64,000 nucleotides of DNA from Blastocladiella emersonii ATCC 22665 (GCA_025594325.1 JANHCV010000011.1:434001-498000), one strand, 5' to 3'. Shown: positions 1 to 9,836, numbered from the stretch's first letter. The notes: generated from the sequence alone by a model not told the origin. Translations and numbers: made by a program.

Positions 1-856
1 CAGCGGGCGCAGGTCGCGCATCAGGAAGCGCACGCGCTCGGCGTGCGACGCCGACGGGACGTGGATGACCACGTTCCACTGCGCCTTGAGGTGGGTGGCC
101 CAGTTGGTGAGCAGCTGCGCGCGCAGCGTCGCGCACGTCTTGATGTGCATCTCGAGGGCGCGCTACACGGTTCGGGCGGCCGTTGCGTGCGGTCAGTGGA
201 AGGTGCGTGCGTGCAGGCTGCATGGATTCGGGCAAGTCGAGTGCCGTACCATGACCTGCTCGTAGAAGCGGGCCCGCGTCAAACACTTGCGGCGGAACCC
301 GAGGATGATGCGGGCGGCTGTCTTGGACACGCAAATCTCCGAGTAGACTTTGCGCTGGCGAGCCATGCGCCACGTGGCCTGGATCTTGACGATGGCGGCC
401 CAGTGTCCATCGAGGCCCTTGTAGCGACGGCCGGGCTCGGCGTGCAGCGCGCGGACGTGGTCCCAGTTGAGGATCGCGGGCCGCGCGTGGTCGAGCTGGA
501 GGCGGAGGTGCTGTTGGACGTGCTGCGCGCACAGGTCGGCGAAGCGCGGGGCGTGAAGCACGATCAGATCGACTACACGTGCAGGTATGTGCGGGCGAAC
601 AAGTGCGGTTGAACCGATGAGCGAACACCGATTTTGTCAATGGAATCGGGAGAGAACCAAACGCGAGGCGCAGCGCGTGAGCCTTGCGTGAGGAAAGGCG
701 CGACGATAAAAGCAGCAACGTACGGGCATAGTGTAGAGCGACTCCTTCGAGAAACTGGATCCACATGACAGCGTTGACCACAATGTGGTGAGGATGTGCG
801 GACAGAAACCCGACGAGCGCGTGGTTTTCGACAATGTTCCCCGAGGAAATGTGGAT
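1..856 (-). CDS. IQ-motif protein, probably IQCH-like, 3' part cut by window edge
   Basis: Three minus-strand exons join in frame: 856-724, 572-250 and 162-1. The introns 723-573 (151 nt) and 249-163 (87 nt) both begin GTAC and end TAG, and their phases match (1 and 0). The product contains an IQ calmodulin-binding motif with the local sequence HWAAIVKIQATWRMAR followed by basic residues. The joined protein continues through WATHLKAQWNVVIHVPS to the window edge. The HWAA-IQATWR arrangement followed by a long basic helix resembles IQCH, an axonemal/sperm-flagellum protein; that family assignment is from memory and moderate. The start lies upstream: the exon at 856 follows a CACAG acceptor, so further 5' exons are expected beyond 860. 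The long open frames on the plus strand here are shadows. If correct, the organism probably makes flagella. Confidence 0.6.
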   Translation of the reverse strand, partial: MHISSGNIVENHALVGFLSAHPHHIVVNAVMWIQFLEGVALHYARTLLLLSSRLSSRKAHALRLAFGSLPIPLTKSVFAHRFNRTCSPAHTCTCSRSDRASRPALRRPVRAARPTAPPPPARPRAARDPQLGPRPRAARRARPSLQGPRWTLGRHRQDPGHVAHGSPAQSLLGDLRVQDSRPHHPRVPPQVFDAGPLLRAGHGTALDLPESMQPARTHLPLTARNGRPNRVARPRDAHQDVRDAARAAAHQLGHPPQGAVERGHPRPVGVARRARALPDARPAPA

Positions 857-2220
857 CTGTGCACTACGAGTCACGCGCACGGTACGAGATGCGCGCGGTG
901 AGCGTGGCCGAGGCGATGTGAGTGCGCAATGCCACGGCGGAGGCGGCGGAACGGGAGGAGAACCGATTGATCGTACCTCGATGCTGCGCCAGGCTCAGCT
1001 GCAAGGTCCGCGAGATACTCCGAGCCGGACCGCTGGATGCCCGTTGCGAGGTTGTCAATGGACGCGTGCGGCGTCTTGGCTGAAAGTGCGCCAGCTCTCC
1101 CGCGGCGTGCTAGCGGCTTTGGGTTATGCGGCGGGAGCGACTCAGTAGCGGAAGCGGCGCGAAGGGCATTCCTTTCGCGCGCGGTCGGAGCAGCGCCGGA
1201 AAGCGCGTCTGCAAGCGGAGATGAGGATGGAGATGGGGACCGCCGTGCAGGTTTCGGCGCCACAGCGCCAAGCGCAGGCGTAAAGTCGGCATAGCGCGGA
1301 AGAAGGCCACGGTTGATGAGCGGGAAGAGGCCCGTCTACAAAGCGTGTGCGCGCAGTTGGGGCAGGGCGGTTGGCTTGGCGCCTAAGCAGCAGGGGCAAA
1401 GAAAACAGACTGACCCGCTGAACTCGGTCTACCCAATAGTCCTGGTGGTCATGGTCGTTGTAGATAACTGCAGGGAGTGTCCTGTGCAGTGCTGCTCTAT
1501 TCATGGCGTTAGCATCGTGTGAGCGTGGAATGCGGCAGGCGGCGCAGCAGGCGGCTGAAAGGCGACGCGACTGGGTCACGCGACCAGTCACGCGACCCGC
1601 ACTGCGCGCGTCGCGGCTCTTTGCTGCCAGCACCCCTGTTGCTGCGCCCGCTGTCCGCTTCCTCGGCACTCATACTTCGGCTCTCAGCTTTCATTTTACT
1701 TGAACCACCTAGACGCTTCGCGTCTGGTCTTTAATCGAGGGCTCGCGACGGGTCGCGTGGGAGACCTAGCCTGCTGAAAGTCGCGCGAAACGTTTGAAGT
1801 CGCGCCTCATCATCATCATCATGATCATCATGTTTCTTGCTCCTCTGATGCTCGAGCATCTCCGCGGCGCACATACACTCACGATACCGCTTGAACCGAT
1901 CTTTCCCTTGCGCCTCATCCTCGGCATCTCTTGTGCTCGCGACCTTCCCTTCGCTTGCACCGCTGGGCAAAACAGCCTCGAGACTCGCGGGTGGCTCTTC
2001 GCGACGGTGATGCCGTTGACGAAAGCGACCTTGCTCAACTCATTGTGCGCTGCGACATGAAGGTGCCCGGCGGCGAGGTCAACGACGTGGACGGACGTGC
2101 GTCATGTGCTTCGCTGACCGAGGCCGCGGTCGCGTCGCCGTCAAGGTCCATGGCGTTGGCGGACGCGGTTGGTGAGCTACACGTCGACATTCGTTGCTGC
2201 TGTTCATAGCCGAAGAGCAT
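857..2220. other. No confident gene; possible upstream exons of the IQ gene
   Basis: Several minus-strand frames here have coding-like composition: about 1263-871, and 2220-2035 starting with ATG and reading MLFGYEQQQRMS. A third at 1970-1731 is rich in charged residues with an acidic HDDHDDDD run encoded by a CATCAT-type microsatellite at 1806-1830. They do not join convincingly and match nothing I recognise. They could be 5' exons of the IQ gene or the tail of the Helitron-like gene. Confidence 0.3.
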
Positions 2221-2457
2221 TCAAAAATCGTACCCATTATCAGAACCCGCATGTACGAGAAGAGGACAGAGTCGCTTGGGAAGCCTTAGCGGCACACTTT
2301 TTTTGCCGCTTTCCTTGTCCTTGCTGCGGCATTTCGTGCAGCTCGCGAGGTGGTGGTACAGGTGCGTCTGGTTAAGACGCAGCAGCTTGGTCGGCTGGAT
2401 GGCGCGCACGTCCTCAATCTCATACCGGTCATCTTGGATAGCATGCTGATGTACGCG
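2221..2457 (-). pseudogene. Helitron-like replication protein, downstream fragment
   Basis: The minus-strand frame reads away from the Ty3 3' LTR and includes DRYEIEDVRAIQPTKLLRL and then QTHLYHHLASCTKCRSK...LRLPKR. This resembles the His/Cys-rich stretch (HxH..TCxK...CRxxFPR) that follows the Helitron-like N domain in Rep/helicase proteins. The upstream part lies on the other side of the Ty3 insertion (7841-9349, same strand, correct order). The reading frame continues only to about 2221 and no helicase motifs were found further left. The call is inference from motif order. Confidence 0.45.
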
Positions 2458-2609
2458 TGTAACAGAGCGCCTGGGGAGGGCCGAATACACGGTGACTAGC
2501 GAACGAGGATGTATGTGGTTGAACAGCAGGGAGCGAGAACAGAGTGCGAGCGAGCGGCGGCTCAACAATCCGAGATGTCACGGCGCACGTGCCAAACGCG
2601 CACGTGACA
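2458..2609 (-). repeat. 3' LTR of Ty3 copy 1 (152 bp)
   Basis: The LTR is bounded by TG...CA (TGTCAC at the element-left end, GTTACA at the element-right end). It directly abuts the pol stop codon. It differs from the 5' LTR of the same element at 8 of 152 positions. It differs from the 3' LTR of copy 2 at only 3. It contains paired CACGTG G-box palindromes near its outer end. Confidence 0.93.
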
Positions 2610-5600
2610 CTATCCCCCCCCTCCCCTCCTGCGGCAAGGGTCGGGGGCCAATGGGTGCGCGACGTGGAACTCGGCGAGCATCTCGAGGTGCTTGAGGTTC
2701 GCGTACGGCTCCCACGTGTTGTCGGTCTCGGGGCAGCTGTGCCACTTGACCAGGTACTCGACGCTGCGACCCGAAGCTGACCTGCGCGCGTCGACAATCG
2801 CCTTGACCAACCACTCCTCGCGCCCGTTGACAACGTACGGCGCCGGCGGCGGCAGCGTGCGGCCCGGGAACGTGTCCTCGTTGTGCGCGACCACTGGCTT
2901 GATGAGCGAGACGTGGAACACCGGGTGGACGTGCGCCATGGTTGGCGGCAGCTCGAGCTCGACGGCTGACTTGCGGATGAGGCGCACGATCTTGAGCGGC
3001 TCCATGTACTTCTGCCCGAGCTTGGCCTTGGGCACGTTGACGCGCAGGTTCTTGGTGCTCAGCAGCACCATGTCGCCAACCTTGTAGTCGGGGCCCTCGC
3101 GGCAGCGTCGGTCGGCATGCTTCTTGTACAGCTGCTTGGCGCGCTGGACCTTCTCGAGCAGCTGGCCCTGGATGTCGGCGATGCGCTCGGCCAGCGCCGC
3201 GGCCGATGGGACCCAATCTGACCGGTCCGTCGCCGCCGCCAGCCGCGGGTCAAAGCCGTAGTTGACCTTGAACGGCGTCTCGCCCGTTGACTTGTTGCGC
3301 GCGTTGTTGATGGCCATCTCGGCGTACGGCAGCAGCTCGACCCAGTTCGTCTGGTCCTCGTTGACGAACATGCGCAGGTACACCTCGAGGGTCTGGTTCA
3401 TGCGCTCGGTCTGCCCATTGGTCTGCAGGTGGTACGCCGTCGAGAGCTTGGCCTTGATCTCAAGCGACTCGCACATGGCCGACCAGAACTGCAACGTGAA
3501 CTGCGACCCGCGGTCCGAAACGATGTCGGTGGGGAGCCCGTGCAGCCGCACAACGTGCTGGATGAAGGCCTCAGCGGTCGTGGCGGCCGTCGGGATCGCG
3601 GCGAGCGGGATGAAGTGCGTCATCTTGGAGAACCAGTCGACCACGACCATGATGCACGTCATGCCCTTGCTGCGCGGCAGGTCCGTGATGAAGTCCATGG
3701 AGACCAACGACCACAGCCGCGCCAGCGTGGGCAGCAGCTGCAGCTCGCTGTCGGGTTGATGACGCAGCACCTTGGGCCGCACGCAGGTGAGGCACAACTT
3801 GACGAACAGGTCGACCTCGCGGCGCATCCTGGGCCACCAGTACGACCGCTCGACCAGGTTGATGGTGCGCGCGACGCCAAAATGCCCCGCGACCCGCGTC
3901 GAGTGCGCCTCCTCAAGCACGTGCGTGCGCGCGACGCCCGCGGGCACGTACAGCTTGGCCTCGCGCCAGATGAACCCATCGAGGTCGACCTCGAGCTGCG
4001 GGTACTTGGCCTGGTTGCGCCGCACCTTCTGCGCGGACTCGTCGTTGCGCATGCTGTCCAGAATCGCCGCGCGGGTCAGGTTGCCGTCCTCCTCCCCCTT
4101 GCCGTCGCCCGCCAACGTGCCCAGCGTGGCGCCGACCGTGAGCGACGTGGCAGGGACGATCGAGCGGCTGAGCATTGGGTTGTTGCGCGCCTCGTAGTCG
4201 GCGCGGCGCAAGAGCGCGTTGGCGCGCCTGTTGATGGCGCCGGGCTGGTACGTGAACCAGAACTTGAACCGCTCAAAGAAAAGCGCCCACCGCGCTTGCC
4301 GCTGCGACTCGACTTTCATGGTGCGGAAATGCTTGAGGTTCTTGTGGTCAGTGAACACCTGGACCGGGTGCCGCGCGCCCTCAAGGTGGTGCCGCCACAC
4401 CTCGAACGCGACCTTGACGGCAAGCAGCTCCTTATTGAGCACCAGGTAGTTGAGCTCCGCCGCCTTGAGCGAGCGCGAGTGGAACGCGACCGGCCGCAGC
4501 TCGCCTGCGTTGTCGCGCTGCGCCAGCACGCATCCAATGGCGAAGTTGGACGCGTCCATCTCGACCACAAACGGCTTGTCGGGGTCCGCGTGCACCAGCA
4601 CCCCGCCTGTGGCGAACTGCGACTTGATGGCCTCGAACGCCGCCGCATCCAACTCGCCCCACCGCCACGCCATGTCCTTCTGCGTGAGCCGCGTGAGCGG
4701 CAGCGCCAGTTTCGAGAAGTCGGGGATGAAGTTGCGGTAGTAGTTAGCGAGGCCAAGGAACGACTGCACCTGCTTGACCGTCTGTGGCACGGGCCACTCC
4801 GTCACGGCGCGCACCTTCCCCAGATCCATCTCGACGCCCAACGTACTGACCACGTGCCTGAGGTACTCAACGCGCTGCACATCGAACGCGCACTTCTCAA
4901 GCTTGACAAACAGGTGGTTGTTGAGCAGCCGCTGCAGCACCTCCTTGATGAGCGCCGTGTGCTCCTCCTGCGTCGCGCCGCCGTAGATCAAAATGTCGTC
5001 CAGGTACACCACAACGCCGCGGTCAAGCAGGTCGCGGAACACGTCGTTGACAAACGCCTGGAACGCGGCGGGCGCGTTCGCGAGACCGAACGGCATCACC
5101 AGCCACTTGTAGTGGCCGTAGCGCGTGCAGAACGCCGTCTTCCACTTGTTGCCCTTGCGGATCCGGACCAGGTTGTACGCGCCGCGCAGGTCGAACTTGG
5201 TGAAGAACCGCGCGCCCTGCAGCTGGTTCATGAGCTCCGAGATGAGCAGCGGCGCGTACCGGTTCTTGACCGTCAGGTTGTTGAGGCGGCGGTAGTCGAC
5301 GCACATGCGCCGCGACCCATCCTTCTTGGGCACGAACATGATTGGGGCGCTGGCCGGCGATTGCGACGGGCGGATGAAGCCACGCGCGAGGTTCTTGTCA
5401 ATGGTCTTGCGCAGCTTGTCGAGCTTGGTCTGCGACAGCGGGTAGATGGGCAGGAATGGCACCTTGGCGCCCTCAACGAGCTCACTCTTGCAGTCGTACG
5501 GCCGGTGCGGCGGCAGCGCGGACGCGGCCTTGGCGTCAAACACGCGCGACCACTCAGCGTACTTGCGTGGCAGCGTGACCTTCGGCGCGTTGCCGCCGTC

Positions 5601-6533
5601 GTCCGACCCGTTGGCCTCGTCCCACTTGTCTGGGTCAACGTTGGCGCGTGCCGACGCCGCGGCCACCGTGACGCGCTTGCCTGGCGGACAGCCGCAGCAA
5701 CCTGCGCAGCCGCCGTCAATCTCAACCTCACGCGCGCGCGGACGCGGGTCCGCTCCATTTGCAACAAGCCACTCAAGGCCGAGGATCACGGGAAACGCAG
5801 GCGAGTTGACAACCAGGAACCGCGCGACCGAGCAGTGGAGACACTGGATATCAATCGCTTGGTCGGCGTCACCGTCTTGGCGGTGCGGCGGAACGTACAG
5901 CTCCGGTTTCCCGCCCTTGGGCGGCACGACGCCATTGCCAAACATGGCCGTCGTGCCCGCGAGCGCCACATGCATGAACTTGGGGGACGTCACCAACACA
6001 ACCGCCCGCACGGCGTGCGTGATGTACTGCTGCCCCGCTGCAGCCCCAACCACGCCACGCAAGTCGATCCAGCGCGCCAGACGCTCCGTCATGAGCCCGG
6101 TCCGCTTGGCCAGGGAGCGGCTAATGAGGTTGACGGGGGCGCTTGTGTCAAGCATCATGAATAAGAGCGCTGGCGCCTTACTCAAAGAACCCAGACATGA
6201 CAGCGCGCCGCCAAGATGAAGATGAGCTCCTGGCGACAACTCTAGACGCACGACAGCACCAATGTACGAAAGGAGGGCATCTTCATTAGTCTTTGTCACA
6301 ACACCAACAGCGTCAGCTCCAAACGCGCCGACTTCCTCCTCCTCGACGACTGCCACTGCAGCCACCACTTGCGTACCACCACCCGAATCAGCAGGTTTCG
6401 GTTTCGAGGACGTCGCGGCCTGCTCCGCTACGCCCGACCGCCATTTCCCGACCCCTGCTTCTTTGGGCAGCGGCGCGCAATGTGCCCCAGCTCGCTGCAC
6501 GTCCAGCACCCCGCCGGGGGTCGCTGCTGCCAA
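2610..6533 (-). CDS. pol: Ty3/gypsy Pol polyprotein (PR-RT-RH-INT-chromodomain), copy 1
   Basis: The 1,307-residue frame lies -1 relative to gag and overlaps its 3' end, so it is probably made by frameshifting rather than from its own start. In Pol numbering: protease motif LDTSAPVNLIS (D129); reverse transcriptase about 320-520 with FDLRGAYN (D448) and YLDD (510-513); RNase H about 655-780 with D660, E702 and D729; integrase HHCC zinc motif H877, H884, C914, C917 and catalytic D947, D1007, E1043; GPY/F-like region; C-terminal chromodomain about 1239-1292 (EYLVKWHSC...NTWEPYANL). The protease has DTS instead of DTG, and the last RNase H acidic residue is Asn (ANALLRR, N772). The frame ends at the 3' LTR. 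Position 143 is Lys here and Glu in copy 2; few other differences are visible. Confidence 0.95.
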   Translation of the reverse strand: MAAATPGGVLDVQRAGAHCAPLPKEAGVGKWRSGVAEQAATSSKPKPADSGGGTQVVAAVAVVEEEEVGAFGADAVGVVTKTNEDALLSYIGAVVRLELSPGAHLHLGGALSCLGSLSKAPALLFMMLDTSAPVNLISRSLAKRTGLMTERLARWIDLRGVVGAAAGQQYITHAVRAVVLVTSPKFMHVALAGTTAMFGNGVVPPKGGKPELYVPPHRQDGDADQAIDIQCLHCSVARFLVVNSPAFPVILGLEWLVANGADPRPRAREVEIDGGCAGCCGCPPGKRVTVAAASARANVDPDKWDEANGSDDGGNAPKVTLPRKYAEWSRVFDAKAASALPPHRPYDCKSELVEGAKVPFLPIYPLSQTKLDKLRKTIDKNLARGFIRPSQSPASAPIMFVPKKDGSRRMCVDYRRLNNLTVKNRYAPLLISELMNQLQGARFFTKFDLRGAYNLVRIRKGNKWKTAFCTRYGHYKWLVMPFGLANAPAAFQAFVNDVFRDLLDRGVVVYLDDILIYGGATQEEHTALIKEVLQRLLNNHLFVKLEKCAFDVQRVEYLRHVVSTLGVEMDLGKVRAVTEWPVPQTVKQVQSFLGLANYYRNFIPDFSKLALPLTRLTQKDMAWRWGELDAAAFEAIKSQFATGGVLVHADPDKPFVVEMDASNFAIGCVLAQRDNAGELRPVAFHSRSLKAAELNYLVLNKELLAVKVAFEVWRHHLEGARHPVQVFTDHKNLKHFRTMKVESQRQARWALFFERFKFWFTYQPGAINRRANALLRRADYEARNNPMLSRSIVPATSLTVGATLGTLAGDGKGEEDGNLTRAAILDSMRNDESAQKVRRNQAKYPQLEVDLDGFIWREAKLYVPAGVARTHVLEEAHSTRVAGHFGVARTINLVERSYWWPRMRREVDLFVKLCLTCVRPKVLRHQPDSELQLLPTLARLWSLVSMDFITDLPRSKGMTCIMVVVDWFSKMTHFIPLAAIPTAATTAEAFIQHVVRLHGLPTDIVSDRGSQFTLQFWSAMCESLEIKAKLSTAYHLQTNGQTERMNQTLEVYLRMFVNEDQTNWVELLPYAEMAINNARNKSTGETPFKVNYGFDPRLAAATDRSDWVPSAAALAERIADIQGQLLEKVQRAKQLYKKHADRRCREGPDYKVGDMVLLSTKNLRVNVPKAKLGQKYMEPLKIVRLIRKSAVELELPPTMAHVHPVFHVSLIKPVVAHNEDTFPGRTLPPPAPYVVNGREEWLVKAIVDARRSASGRSVEYLVKWHSCPETDNTWEPYANLKHLEMLAEFHVAHPLAPDPCRRRGGGG

Positions 6534-7657
6534 CCCGCGTTGCGCGCGGCGACGGCGCCAATGTCCATGGGCTCGCTGGCGTACTTGTCGACCTGGCGCG
6601 GCGCGGCGGCGGCGGCCGCCTGGCGCGGCGCCTCATACGCCGCGTTGAGCGCAGTTGACTCGTGGTCCACAAACGCCTGGATCATGGCGTCAAAGTTCTT
6701 GGCCTCGTACGCGGTGTTGAACCGCGCGTTGGTACCGCGCGCGACGTACGCGCTCACCACCATGGCGAACCGCTCGCGGCGCAGGTCCTCAGAGACGAGC
6801 GAGCCTGACAGCGACGCGGTGCGGCGGAACGCAGCAATGAAGTTGTTGACCTCGACCTCGCCGCGACGGTACACGACGTCCATGAACTCCTTGAAGTGCT
6901 TGGAGGGCTGCTTGCGCCGCGGGAACAGCTGGCGCACAATCTCGGCGAAGGCGTTGTACAACTTGAAGCTGGCTGACCAGTCAACTGAGTTTGGGGACGC
7001 CGCCGCGACGTCGTCAAGGGCCTTGCCAATGCACATCGACTGGAACTTGGCGATCTTGAAGTTGTCCACGACGCGGGGCGAGTACGACATGGCCTTGTCG
7101 AAGCGGTTGAACCCGACGTCCAGCGGCACCTTCTCGCCGTCGACGGGCAGCGCGTTCCTGAGCAGGTCCTTGGTGTGCTCAGACAGGTCGTCGTCGCCTG
7201 CGCGGGCCTTCTTGGACGCCTGGGCCGCGGTGAGCCGCTCAAGCCTCAGCACGTACTTGGAACGGAGCGACTCGCGCTCGTTGACGGCCTGCTGCTGCGC
7301 CGCGGCGACCGCCTGGAGCTGCGTCTGCGTCTCGGCGAGCTCGGCCTGCATGTTGTTGTACTGCGCCTGGGCCTCGGCGAACGTCGCCGACTGGGCCTCG
7401 AGCTCGGCCCGCGCCGCGTGCAGCTCGGACGCCAGGTTGCTGCACCGCGCCTCGGCCGCAGAGCACGTCGCCGTCTTGGCCTCAAGCTCGCCCTGGATGT
7501 TGGCGGCCTGCGACGCCAGCGCGCACACGAGCTCGACGGGGTTGATGTTGAGCGTCTGGAGGTGCTGCTGCAGGTAGTTCTTGTTGTCGTCCGTGACGCC
7601 CTCCAGCGGGCGGCACGCGGCAATGGCCTGCACGGCGGCTTTGTTCAAGTAGCTCAT
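6428..7657 (-). CDS. gag: Ty3/gypsy Gag, copy 1
   Basis: The 409-residue Gag starts at an ATG 31 nt inside the 5' LTR and is identical to that of copy 2. Residues about 50-160 are Ala/Gln/Glu-rich and predicted coiled coil. Residues about 180-330 resemble the retrotransposon Gag capsid region (SVDWSASFKLYNAFAEIVRQLF, HFKEFMDVVYRRGEVEVNNFI). A CCHC zinc knuckle, CWTCSELGHIARRC, lies at 384-397 for RNA binding. The stop is followed in the -1 frame by pol. It would form the virus-like particle that packages element RNA. Confidence 0.93.
   Translation of the reverse strand: MSYLNKAAVQAIAACRPLEGVTDDNKNYLQQHLQTLNINPVELVCALASQAANIQGELEAKTATCSAAEARCSNLASELHAARAELEAQSATFAEAQAQYNNMQAELAETQTQLQAVAAAQQQAVNERESLRSKYVLRLERLTAAQASKKARAGDDDLSEHTKDLLRNALPVDGEKVPLDVGFNRFDKAMSYSPRVVDNFKIAKFQSMCIGKALDDVAAASPNSVDWSASFKLYNAFAEIVRQLFPRRKQPSKHFKEFMDVVYRRGEVEVNNFIAAFRRTASLSGSLVSEDLRRERFAMVVSAYVARGTNARFNTAYEAKNFDAMIQAFVDHESTALNAAYEAPRQAAAAAAPRQVDKYASEPMDIGAVAARNAGWQQRPPAGCWTCSELGHIARRCPKKQGSGNGGRA
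6443..6467 (-). promoter_or_regulatory. Candidate -1 ribosomal frameshift sites, copy 1
   Basis: In the gag/pol overlap two heptamers fit X XXY YYZ in the gag frame. They are C CCA AAG (6467-6461, beginning at the last base of the final zinc-knuckle Cys codon) and G GGA AAT (6449-6443). A slip of -1 at either continues into pol. Copy 2 has the same pair at 51201-51207 and 51219-51225. Confidence 0.55.
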
Positions 7658-7677
7658 GGTGCGAGCCGACCGGGTAG

Positions 7678-7686
7678 GCTGTTCAA
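7678..7686 (-). other. Probable primer-binding site, self-priming type, copy 1
   Basis: The leader immediately inside the 5' LTR does not start with the TGG expected for a tRNA primer. Its 9-mer TTGAACAGC is perfectly complementary to GCTGTTCAA within the LTR, the arrangement used by Tf1-type self-primed elements. Confidence 0.45.
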
Positions 7687-7688
7687 AG

Positions 7689-7840
7689 TGTAACGGAGCG
7701 CCCGGGGAGGGCCGAATACACGATGACTGGCGAACGAGGATGTATGTGGTTGAACAGCAGGGAGGGAGAACAGAGTGCGAGCAAGCGGCGGCTCAACAAT
7801 CCAAGACGTCACGGCGCACGTGCCAAACGCGCACGTGACA
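7689..7840 (-). repeat. 5' LTR of Ty3 copy 1 (152 bp)
   Basis: The LTR is TG...CA bounded. It differs from the 5' LTR of copy 2 at one position (CACGTG here, CACATG there) but from its own 3' LTR at 8. It is presumably the element promoter; no TATA box is evident. Confidence 0.93.
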
Positions 7841-9349
7841 ACTCGTCGGTGCACAGCTCGCGCTGCTCGCCAGAGGCGACGTTGGTGATGGCCAGCTTGA
7901 AGGAGTGGGTCGAGGAGTTGGTCAGGCGTGAAGCCGTGGACGCGCGGCGGATCCTGCTGTTGTTGTTGCGGCCGCTTTTGCGAATCAGGTTCTTGAGGAA
8001 CCGACACGTCGCCCGTCTTGGGCGCAGTGCGCGACACGTACGCGGCCATAGTGGCGGCGCAGACGGCCACGACCTGCGGCGGTGCGTCGGCCTTGACGCG
8101 GTGGCGATACTTGGCAGGGATCTCGACGGCCACGGGGTGCGAGGAGCACGGCGTGCCGTTGTCGTGTATTTGAGGACACGGAAAGCCCTTGACTAACGGG
8201 TGCTTTCCAATCAGAAAGCTGCCGCTCAGCGACCGATCCTGGAACTTGAGGAGCTTCTCGCGCCACTACGTGGTCGAAAACATTAAGTGATTGATCATGG
8301 CCGTGCGGAGCGAGATAAAGCACGCGAGCGTACCACGTCGTTGGCCAGGTAGGTGTTCCACTGCGCGGTCGTGCGAGGAAAACTGACGAGCCACGGCAGC
8401 CCGTGCGAGTGCAGCGTATGTCGCGCCTGCGTCTCCTCGGCCATGCAGAAGGCGCGCGTGTAGCCAAAAACGCCCGGCTTGCCCAACGAGGCGCCCTCGT
8501 CGATCAGCCAGCCAAACAGGTGTTCAATGATTAGCCCGCGGTTGTACAGGTGCCACGCGGCCTGCATGATCAAGTTCGAGCCCGCGACCTTGGTAAAGGT
8601 CGATTGTGGCGGCAGCTGCACGGGCGACAGGTTCAAGGCGGAGATCATGCGCGCGCCCGGGTCGCGGTGCTGCTGGTCGCCGCTGTCTGCCGGACCCGCC
8701 ACGATTTTCGCCGGATCGCCGCCGCACCAGACGTTGAGCGCCAGCGAGTTAATCGGGTACGGCATCAACGTAAAGAAAACGTAGGGGAGGCCGAACCGTC
8801 ACATCATGGCCGTGACGCGCTGGCCGAGTCGCTTGCAACCCAAAGTCTTTACCGTCTTCGACGCAGGCCTCCTCAAGGTCTGCGCGATCCGGATCGTCAT
8901 AGTCCCCGCCGTCGTGAATCAGCGAACGCGACGTGGCGTCCGTCGCGGCCGTATCACCAATCAAATCTGTGTCGCTCAGGTGGCCCGGTTCAGGCGCCGG
9001 GCTGCTCGCGCCATAGGATGTTGTCGAGCCCGAGCCGCACCGCGTCCAGATCTGTCATGTCCGACATGTCGTCCTCGCCCACGCTCGTTGCGATCGCCAC
9101 AATGGTCGACTCGCGATCAGCGCGGTCGTTGGCCGCCTGCAGCAACTCCTCTGTTGCAACCGCAACGTTCTTGGCTACGCTGAAGATTTCAGCCAACAAG
9201 TCCGAGTTCGAACCCAACTTCATAATAAACTGGTGCCGCAGCTTGTTCTCGGTGAGGTCCGAGAGGTTGGAGAGCATGCGCTCCTGCACGGACGCGTTGT
9301 CGACGCACAGCTGGAACGGCGGGTTGTTGGCGTTAAACCACTGGAGCAT
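7841..9349 (-). pseudogene. Helitron-like Rep/helicase protein, N-terminal part, interrupted by Ty3
   Basis: Minus-strand reading from the ATG at 9349 gives MLQWFNANNPPFQ, like the ALxWLKxNNPxY motif near the start of Helitron/PIF1-type proteins. At about 8790-8300 there is GLPYVFFTLMPYPIN followed by GVFGYTRAFCMAEETQARHTLHSHGLPWL in pieces. This matches the Helitron-like N domain signature (FFT..P; G.FG.V.A.....E.Q.RGTLH.H.L.WL). Downstream pieces continue to the Ty3 5' LTR at 7840, with FPCPQIHDNGTPC and a poly-Gln run. Stops and frame changes (for example a TGA just before RFGLPYVFF) show decay, although small introns could explain some. The continuation is at 2457-2221. Helitron termini were not found. 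Confidence 0.5.
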
Positions 9350-9351
9350 GG

Positions 9352-9651
9352 CTACCCCACACTGGATCCCAGCTCGCGCTGGGGGCCACAGATATAAAAT
9401 CGAAGCTTAAGGCTTTTGCTGGATCGCACGCCAATCGCACCCGTGGGAGAACCCGCGCGTGCCGTGCGCAGGAGTAGCCTTGATAGCAGCCGTGGGAACG
9501 CGTCGCTCCACACTCGCCTAACCACTGTTGGCGCGACGCGAGCAGCGCTCGCTTGGACGCGTTGCGTCACTCCCGTCGCCGCTCTTCTTGCAAGACACGT
9601 TTATTTGACGCGTCACGCGTATTGCGTCGTTCAATTTGAGCGACACGCATT
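9352..9651. other. Intergenic, no gene seen
   Basis: Nothing with support was found. ACGCGTCACGCG-type motifs recur toward the insertion site of the next element. Positions 9649-9651 (ATT) are the left target duplication of that element. Confidence 0.4.
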
Positions 9652-9745
9652 AGAGCACCTGCGGGAAAAAAGGCGCGGCCGCCGGAAAAAAAAGGCGCGG
9701 CCTGAAACACGCGGGGCAGGTCACGCGCCGTGATCACCGCGGTCG
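9652..9745 (+). repeat. Left terminal inverted repeat (94 bp)
   Basis: Inverted partner of 11196-11290. The outer 14 bases AGAGCACCTGCGGG are identical. It has two A-runs separated by GGCGCGGCCGCCGG. Confidence 0.85.
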
Positions 9746-9836
9746 TTCGCCCACCGCGCTCCGCTCTCTCGACCCTTTCTCTCCTCCGCACGTCGTGCTG
9801 CGCACAAAATACACCGCTCTAACTCGATGAAACACA

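Larger units (their letters stand above)
2458..7840 (-). mobile_element. Ty3/gypsy chromovirus-type LTR retrotransposon, copy 1
   Basis: This is a complete element of 5,383 bp read on the minus strand: 5' LTR 7840-7689, short leader, gag 7657-6428, pol 6533-2610, polypurine tract inside the end of pol, 3' LTR 2609-2458. Domain order (protease, RT, RNase H, integrase, chromodomain) is that of Ty3/gypsy chromoviruses. Both frames are open. It sits inside a Helitron-like gene in the same orientation. Flanking 5-mers are ACGCG (2453-2457) and ACTCG (7841-7845), an imperfect 5-bp target duplication. Coordinates in this copy and copy 2 sum to 57668. Confidence 0.95.

Noticed and set aside
3429-6164. 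911-codon plus-strand open frame opposite pol of Ty3 copy 1 (and its counterpart 54239-51504)
   Set aside because: It is the antisense shadow of pol, caused by GC3-biased codons; the sequence is low in normal protein character and shows no domain.
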